Source of the DNA: Episyrphus balteatus
Lineage: Eukaryota; Arthropoda; Insecta; Diptera; Syrphidae
NCBI RefSeq assembly: GCF_945859705.1
Contig: NC_079134.1
Coordinates: 14,797,545-14,861,544, forward strand
Direction of reading: 5' to 3'
DNA: 64,000 nt
Positions 57,772 through 64,000 of the stretch are shown here, in pieces. A program made the translations under genes and the position numbers. Within the stretch, counting starts at the first letter, position 1. Each line of letters opens with the position of its first letter. The notes below the pieces were generated by a model. The model saw only the letters and a list, made by a program, of their open reading frames with translations. It made no database searches and was not told where the DNA came from.

Positions 57772-59902
57772 CATGCGCGTAAAAAAGGGGGGGTCCTGGG
57801 TGGGCCAGGCCCACCCTAGAAAATCCATGGCCCACTCTAGAAAAATTGACAGTACTATGGAACTTTTAAGCCAGACTATAATTGGAGGAAGCAGTCGGAA
57901 GCTTATGTCAAATTCACTTTTTTGTTGTTGTTTTCTTTGTCTTTTTGATAAGTTTTCATTCGTCGAGTGCGGTTGCGAGCACTGTTGCCGTCCGTTTTAT
58001 GTTCATCCGACAATTATAGTTCTGGCTTTAGTCTGGTATTAGCTCCCACTGACAGTTTTTTTTTTTTTTTCATAATATCGCTTGCTGAGAATTATAAGGT
58101 TGTTTGCTATAGTATAAGTAGGTACATACCTCGTTTATATGAGCAGACTCAGGGCAGTTGTACAAACGTGGTTCAGCTTCGGATCAGGAATTTAACTCGC
58201 CGATTTCGGCGGATGAGCAGTGGATCAACTTAAAATTTTGGCACAAGACTTTATTTTGATATTTAGGCCGTGTGTGAATCGGGTAAAATATTTAGACGAG
58301 AATACATTTTTGACACTTTTGAGGTGAAAAGATAATTTCAGTTGTCAAAATATACATTATGAGTGTGTATTATGTCGAATTCCTTTCAATTGAAAAATCA
58401 AATTTTCGGCGATCTCGAAGCGAATTTTTTTTGAAAATCATGTTCCATAGAAAAAAAAATCGCCTCAAACGAAGCAGAATTCGAATTTTTTTTAATCCTT
58501 CTTTTTTGAGAGATTTACACGGATTTGCACACACACTTATAACATTTGACATTTCTCAAACGTCAAGCTGAAAGTTTTCTTCGTGTTGTTTGTTTATTTG
58601 AGAACACCAACTTCAAATAAAGAGAAAATTTTAATTGCGGAAAAATATGAAATAAATAAAAAAAAAACAATGTGCGATCAAAATATATTTTTTCCTGGCA
58701 TAGTTCTTGTGAAAAAGTCAAATTACTGTGACTTTTCTTCTCGTAATTATCGTCAGAATAATTTTTCTCTGTAAAACCACAGCATACGGCCAAAATAATA
58801 ACCTTCTACTTCATCTTCACTCAGATCTTAATAATAACTGCAATTTCCCTTTGATTCTGATTAAAATAAATCTATATTACCGAAGAAAATAAACAAAATT
58901 ATTGATCAAAGGAATCTCTGGTTTTATTTTGCAGAAATTGTTTTGATTTCAGCTTGACGTTTGTGTAAAAATTGTTGTCAAATGACACACATACAATCGC
59001 AAAAAGAATTCGGTCTGTTTTCATGTTCCTTTTTAACACCAAAAATTCGATTTTTTTGAGGCGATTCAAAAAATTGAAAGGAATTCGACATTAGGGAAAA
59101 TTAATATTTTTCAATATACATATTTTATTTTATTGATGATGAAAAAAATCGTTAGTGAATGGCAACACAAAAATAAAATTCACAGGAAAATGTGTGTTGG
59201 AAGCTTATGTTAATATTTATAAATTAATTTGACATCATTAATTCTTTTGTTTTGCAGAAAAAAAAAATATATCTACGTTAAAAATGTATTCAAATTCACA
59301 CAGGTAAATTAAGCCAAAGATAATTTTTTTACTAACCAGACATTCAAATTTCTTAACTTAACCCAATGCCCAAAATTTAATTTTCCTACATTTCGGCTTA
59401 GGTTTCAAGAGCACCTTAAGTAAAAATATAAAGCAAATAAAATAAAATTGACAGCTTGGTAAGGTCAGTTTTTAAAGCCAATCGCTGTCATATATTTTGA
59501 ATGAATTCAACATGTGTGTCCATCAAAATAAAAGTGCTGTAACTCCATCCAATTGCATTTCGAGATAACAAGCTTTAAAAAAAAGGAATTCCATATACCT
59601 AACACCACACAATATAAAAACAAAAAACAGTAACTATCAAAGATATATTGCGTAATTGGAGTTGATTCCTCTTTATATTGAATGATATTAACAAAATACG
59701 ATACCATTAATCAAAAAACACCTTTTTTCAAAAAAATTGAGTTACACAACCATTATTTTTGACAAATTTTAAGTTATTTAAAACAACAGAGCTTGGCGAA
59801 TAATTTGCCATTGTAGGGAGCAAAGTAAAAAAAAAAATGCATGGCTTCAGGTGGACGATATCATCTGGCCCACCCTAGACAAAATCTCTAGCTACGCCCA
59901 TG
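57772..59902. mobile_element. hAT-like non-autonomous transposon in psi-BC, 2131 bp
   Basis: The ends are CATGCGCGTA and, on the complement, CATGGGCGTAGCTAGA. Subterminal GGGTGGGCCAG occurs in inverted order on both sides. The 8-bp duplications AATATTGT are perfect (57764-57771 and 59903-59910). psi-A at 37167-37174 has a single AATATTGT in the same codon context, which is the empty site. An 8-bp duplication and NGGCGTAGC termini fit hAT elements. No transposase frame. It contains a nested element at 58373-59090. Confidence 0.82.
58373..59090. mobile_element. Nested TIR element with TTA target sites, 718 bp
   Basis: The ends are TGTCGAATTCCTTTCAATT, inverted and exact over 19 bases. TTA lies on both sides (58370-58372, 59091-59093). 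Long subterminal similarity includes AAACGTCAAGCTGAAA (58559) and its inverse (58950). A 3-bp TTA/TWA duplication suggests a PIF/Harbinger-type MITE. Confidence 0.65.
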
Positions 59903-61027
59903 AATATTGTTGTCGAGTAAATCCTGAAATGAATCATATTGTTTCACTTTGATGAACACGGTCAAAAACGATTTACAAAAATCAATATTAAAGGCAAATT
60001 TTAAAAACTTGAAAGTGAAAACGATAGGCTTTCGTGGGAATTCTCGTGGGTAGATTCAGAATTTTAAGAAAAGTTTCACCAAAATTTTTCCACAAATCGG
60101 CTTGATTGTTGGAATAAAAATCCTTTACGTAATCCACCAAGGATATATAAATAAATGTCAGAAAAAGTAAAATCCAAACAATTGGTGAAAACGGTCTAAT
60201 GAAATATTGGTATGATTTGATATTGCTATTTAAAGGAACCATTACTCCTATATGATCAAATATCCATGAATGACTAAATTCACATTCTTGAACTGTGGAC
60301 AACAAATTCGATGATATATCAATTAAATCATTTGCTGTAGCAGATACATTTGAATCCATGTTAAAATATGTTGAATTCTCAAGTATAACATCGATAAAAT
60401 GTTGCATTGATGCTTTCAATGAAATTTACAAATAATTGTCCGGAATTTCCACCAATTTTTCGTTGTCCTTTATTATTTGTGTACCAAAAACTTTTTGGAA
60501 TGTCATTTTGAACCGTTGTTCGAATTGCAAAACCATTCAAGTTCATCATAGCATTGGGTAATGTTTGATCCTTCGTGATTGATAATTGTCGAATGGGATT
60601 GTTAGAATAGTGAAAATATACATACGAAGAAATATTGGTTGTACCGAAGATCCTGGTAAACTTTTGATTCCAAAAATATTCAAAGTATTTTTGAAGGTAT
60701 TCAATAGTGTTTGTGTAAATGATGACGAATTTTCCAATTTTCAGTTTTCCATTCACTTTCTGAAACATACAAATTGAGTTTGTCCTTCCGATTTCTGCGA
60801 CCAAAACTGCATTTCCTTCAAATTCTTCATTTTTATTATATTAAAACTGGCTTAGCGGAATGAGTTTTCATGAAATTGGTCAAAAATTCTTCTTCAAACC
60901 CAACAAATACCAAAGTCACTGAATCACTTTCACTGTTAACCTTTCCGATTAGATTGTTTAAGTCGATATTTGATCCACAAATTCTTTCACATTGCGTTAG
61001 AAGAAGTAAGGCCTGCAAATACTCCAT

Positions 61028-61262
61028 CTTCTTTGAGGAAATGTTCAATTTAATAACTTTCTAACTTAAATGAAGATAGAACATTAAAGGGTTTGGTAAT
61101 TTTTGTTTAAAAATCAATAAATTGGTTTCGATAACAAATACTTACTTAAAACCTAACAATTACCATTTTGATTAAAAGTAAAGATAATTGACACTTAGCT
61201 TTCAACATGTCCCCATTTTTAAAAGGTTAATTATCAAATCGGACTATTAGATTCCATTAAAA
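61028..61262 (+). promoter_or_regulatory. Orphan bidirectional IR promoter block
   Basis: It aligns end to end with 37887-38123: CTAACTTAAATG, GGGTTTGGTAATTTTTGTTT, ACCTAACAATTACCATTTTG, TTATCAAATCGGACTATTAG. The minus side serves psi-BC. The plus side points to no receptor: homology stops at about 61265, just where the core motif and start codon should be. A plus-strand partner has evidently been deleted. Confidence 0.6.
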
Positions 61263-61788
61263 AACTTTTTGAAACGTAAAAATAAAATTAAAAAAAAAAT
61301 TAATTCCACAGTTCAATGAATTAAAATGAGACGAGAGTTATCTCATTTTTTAAAAAATGATCAATAAGATTTTAAGAAAGCAGATTGACTTATTTATGAG
61401 TGTATGAAGAGAGTTATAAATTTATTATCATCAAGATTATAATAGCGCCGAATGAGGAAAAGAAAAATATAAACAAAAGAGCTGAGCACCGAACTAATAT
61501 TAATAATATTAGTTTTTAGTTATTTTTATTTTTAATCTAGGTTGCCTTAAAGAAACAAGTATATATTTAGTACCACTCTAAAAGGTAGGCATCTTATGTT
61601 CTCGTAATAATTCCAGATTTTAAACTTGATGGTAGTACGGGTGGAGGAAGCTATCGCACTAGAAAAAAAACTCATACTCAATTTTTTAAACATTTATTTT
61701 ATTTACTAAAAATAGTCTATATAGTTTATAAAAACGTTTTTAGTATAAACAAATCTTGGCTTTTACCTTCTCAATGTTTCCTTTTTTT
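61263..61788. other. Intergenic stretch, site of the lost IR partner
   Basis: No receptor sequence remains. It contains a dispersed repeat copy on the minus strand at about 61433-61496 (complement GCTCAGCTCTTTTGTTTAT), followed by AT-rich DNA. Confidence 0.5.
61433..61496 (-). repeat. Dispersed CAGCTCTTTTGTTT repeat, copy 5 of 6
   Basis: Complement reads AGTTCGGTGCTCAGCTCTTT then TGTTTATAT, and further CATTCGGCGCTATTATAATC, shared with copy 6. Confidence 0.5.
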
Positions 61789-62865
61789 TCAATATGCCCA
61801 TTTCTTTTGTTTCAATAGAATTTTCTTCATAATTCCAATAACTTTCCAACCAAACTTTTCACACAAAAACACAACTGATGCCAATGACAATCCAAATATC
61901 AAACAATACCAACCAAAAAACAAATGCTCCAATTTCAAAGGTATATTCACCATTTCAGGGCTAGCTTTTTTATTCAAATCCATTCCGAGTCCAGCTTGTA
62001 CAGCTTGTACCACAGTATCCCTGCTGGAGAAAATGGTTTTACAAAGATTTTTGGTGAGATCTAACAACACGATTATAAGGTACCATAACTCCAAGACCAA
62101 ACATTCCAACAGGATAACTGCAAACAAATCGTTCTACCGCACCATAAACATTTGGGGATAAATAAATTGTTCCATTGGCCGTTGCAGACATCATTTTTGA
62201 CATAATTAGATTTCCTGAATCTGCAGCGAATATTTCTTTGATAGTAGCATTTTGGTATTCAACGAAATTTGAAAACACTTGTCCGGAAGTTCCACCAATT
62301 TTTCTTTGTCCTTTTTAAAAACATCTCGGAATGTATTGTTGAACAGTTGTTCGGATTGGATGGCCATTAAAGTCCTTTCTGGCATTAGGCAATTGTTGAT
62401 TCTATAAGATTGATAGTTCTTGAATGGGATGGTAAACATATGAAGCATTGTTGGTAAAGCCAAATATCCTTGTAAACTGTTGATTCCAAAAGTATTTGAA
62501 ATATATTTGAAGGTTTTCAATAGTGTTTGTATAAACTATTACGAATTTGCGAGCTGTAAGCTTATTGATGAATAGCTGAACCACACTTTTTGAGTTTATA
62601 CTTCCTATTTCCATAATCAAAATTGTATTTCTTTCCAAATTTTCGACAAAAAGTGGAGTTTATTCGAAAATATTAGAACTGTTCCACTGTTTCTGTCTTT
62701 CATAAAATCAGTCAAAAAATCACTATCAAAACTGACGAACGTCAAAATACCTGAATAACTTTCAGTATAAACATTTTCGATAAGACTATTTAAACCAGTA
62801 TTTGATGAACAAATATGACCAGTTTATGTTATTAGAATTGGAATAAAAATATTCAAAATCTGCAT
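61789..62865 (-). pseudogene. Divergent IR pseudogene psi-D (receptor core deleted)
   Basis: It starts MQILNIFIPILIT, then an in-frame TAA at codon 14 where gene 4 has CAA. A 1-base loss in the FSNKTP region shifts frame near 62665, and further small deletions follow (the YLNYADNP region, and FWYTNKK before GQRKIGG). One large internal deletion joins the KPFSP codons to RDTVVQAVQAGLGMD, removing about 215 codons equivalent to gene 4 residues 297-512 (counted from 54996): M1, pore, M2 and most of S2. The 3' end (KKASPEMVNIPL, M3, lysine-rich tail) is nearly identical to gene 4 and still in frame to a TGA. A recent duplicate of gene 4. Confidence 0.9.
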
Positions 62866-62899
62866 TGTAGAATAAACAGCTTTTTTTCAAAAGCATTTT

Positions 62900-63055
62900 C
62901 GATTTGCAGAGTAAACTGTTTTTGAATGGAGCAACATAACAGAAGTTGTCCACCAAAGTGTGAATTTCGAAAATAAACACATTTTTAGGTAGGAACCCGA
63001 AGTAAACAAATTATTTTGTATATTTATTTTCAATCGAGATCGTAATTAGAAGGTT
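62900..63055 (-). promoter_or_regulatory. Upstream region of psi-D with decayed core motif
   Basis: On the complement: CATTCAAAAACAGTTTACTC then TGCAAATCG, then the same distal words as gene 4 (AAAATAATTTGTTTACTT, AAAAATGTGTTTATTTTC). The AGGTG part of the motif is lost. Confidence 0.5.
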
Positions 63056-63575
63056 TAATATATATCTAAAGGCAGGTGTATGTCCTCATAAATGATAAAG
63101 CTTTCGCCCCTACACCATGTAGAGTATGATTAGTCTACTATCTTACCTTAAATATCATGCTGTTTTTTAATATTTCTGAAAAAGGCAGGTTTCTCTGCCA
63201 TTTGGAACTTGTAATACTTTCTGAAGTGAGCCGTAGTTATGTTTGGCTCCATTTTCTGACTCTATTTCTTTGATATTCCCATGTCCTCTCGTAATTGGTC
63301 AGGTTTCAGGGGTGAAAACTTCATACTAGAGGTATGACAATATTTTGCTACGCAGTAAAAGTAAAAAAGTAAAAGAAAACCTCCAAAATTCGTTCTATGA
63401 AAAATTCACATGTAAATAGGAAACAAAAGTCTAGTTTTTACGTCTTACGAAAAAGCATGATTTAACCTCACGTTTCCACTTTCCGTTATCAGTGTGATCT
63501 AGATTGCAATTTCATCTTAACTGATTCATTCATAGTAAACATACAGCTTAAACTATTATAGATAAAGAAATCTAC
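63056..63575. other. Intergenic stretch
   Basis: Nothing recognised. Confidence 0.5.
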
Positions 63576-63741
63576 TTAAGGGGGGAAATCCCTCTGGAAT
63601 TTTTTATTTTTGCATTATTTTTTTTTTGCGTAATAAATTTATTTATCAACCGAAGAAACTATTTTCAGTGGTCTTAGCCTTAAATGAAGCCTCAAAAGTG
63701 CCTAGATAGTCCCGAAACCAATGCGCTCCGAACCTACCATA
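63576..63741 (+). mobile_element. piggyBac-type MITE end, second copy (truncated)
   Basis: TTAA followed by GGGGGGAAATCCCTCTGGAA, then the reverse of the right part of 28265-28891 to CCTACCATAG. Homology then stops, so the copy is broken or recombined. Confidence 0.65.
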
Positions 63742-63876
63742 GTTTCTTAATTTGCTCCTCCCCGCTGAACGAAGGGGAATAGACAACCCTTCCATATGAT
63801 TTTTTTATTGTCTAGAACCAACCTACACGCTCTAGCCTTTTGGCACATTGCTCCTGAATCACCCTGTACATTTTTA

Positions 63877-63965
63877 TCACCATCAAAATCATAATAGCGC
63901 AGAATAAGGATGAGAAAGAATTGACTTCATATAAACAAAAGAGTTGAGCAGCGAACTTGATTTTA
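63877..63965 (-). repeat. Dispersed CAGCTCTTTTGTTT repeat, copy 6 of 6
   Basis: Complement reads TCAAGTTCGCTGCTCAACTC then TTTTGTTTATAT, TTATTCTGCGCTATTATGAT. It shares about 80 bases with copy 5. Confidence 0.5.
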
Positions 63966-64000
63966 TTTTAAATTTCATTTGTTCTTAAAATATATTCATT

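Larger units (their letters stand above)
57529..61027 (-). pseudogene. Divergent IR pseudogene psi-BC, split by a hAT-like insertion
   Basis: One receptor locus in two parts, 59911-61027 and 57529-57771. It starts MEYLQALLLLTQCERICG and keeps recognisable N-terminal domain, S1, M1 and pore loop (FSPIVWILLFLTFIYISL, ADLWKNFGETFLKIL). Breaks: a deletion with frame change after KPVLI (near 60836); a 1-base insertion after INATF (near 60405); a deletion inside M2 (near 59990-60000); the 2.1-kb element at the DNNIT codons of S2; and a large deletion from the DFQTYAQN region to the tail, which still ends KQIKKVKVFLK like genes 1 and 2. It is the psi-A paralogue, with matching 5' and 3' flanks. Confidence 0.88.

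Noticed and set aside
57529..57828. 99-codon minus frame as a separate gene
   Set aside because: It is the decayed S2-to-tail end of psi-BC read into the edge of the hAT-like insertion.

Overview
This 64 kb window is AT-rich, gene-poor eukaryotic DNA, almost certainly from a fly (Diptera, probably a brachyceran; species not identifiable). The evidence is four intact, intronless genes of about 585-600 codons for insect-type divergent ionotropic receptors (IRs, the chemosensory branch of the ionotropic glutamate receptor superfamily), set in a sea of non-autonomous DNA transposons, foldback repeats and helentron-like repeats typical of insect genomes. I found no convincing other protein-coding gene, no canonical tRNA or rRNA, and no CRISPR array.

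Layout. 1-9160 holds no gene; its main features are a foldback at 3009-4826 and, inside it, a Transib-like element with RSS-like CACAGTG ends. IR gene 1 (+) is at 9416-11188. 11.3-36.5 kb is repeat-dominated. At 36.9-40.0 kb a dead IR (psi-A, -) lies head-to-head with intact IR gene 2 (+) across a 283-bp bidirectional promoter. 40-49.5 kb holds a small hAT element, a 1.5-kb foldback and a GGTGC-rich inverted repeat with a tRNA-like core. From 49.9 kb on comes the densest IR cluster: gene 3 (-), gene 4 (+), psi-BC (-, split by a 2.1-kb hAT-like insertion) and psi-D (-, receptor core deleted).

The IRs share one architecture: weak signal peptide, about 170-residue N-terminal domain, S1, M1, pore loop, M2, S2, M3 and a short basic tail. 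By inspection, none keeps the glutamate-binding arginine of classical receptors. They fit the rapidly evolving divergent (probably gustatory) IRs, but I cannot assign a subfamily such as the IR20a/IR94 or IR7 groups from sequence alone.

The cluster looks like birth and death in progress: 4 intact genes, 3 pseudogene loci and one orphan promoter. Conserved upstream blocks reveal an ancestral head-to-head pair unit (about 1.5 kb or more including a shared promoter) that was duplicated. Gene 1 and the orphan promoter at 61.0-61.3 kb have each lost one partner. A short motif (CATTYAAAAA, then TTTACTCTGC, then AAGTG/AGGTG) sits just upstream of every plus-type member and is the best core promoter candidate. 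Several transposon insertions can be proven inside the window because a paralogous copy preserves the empty target site.
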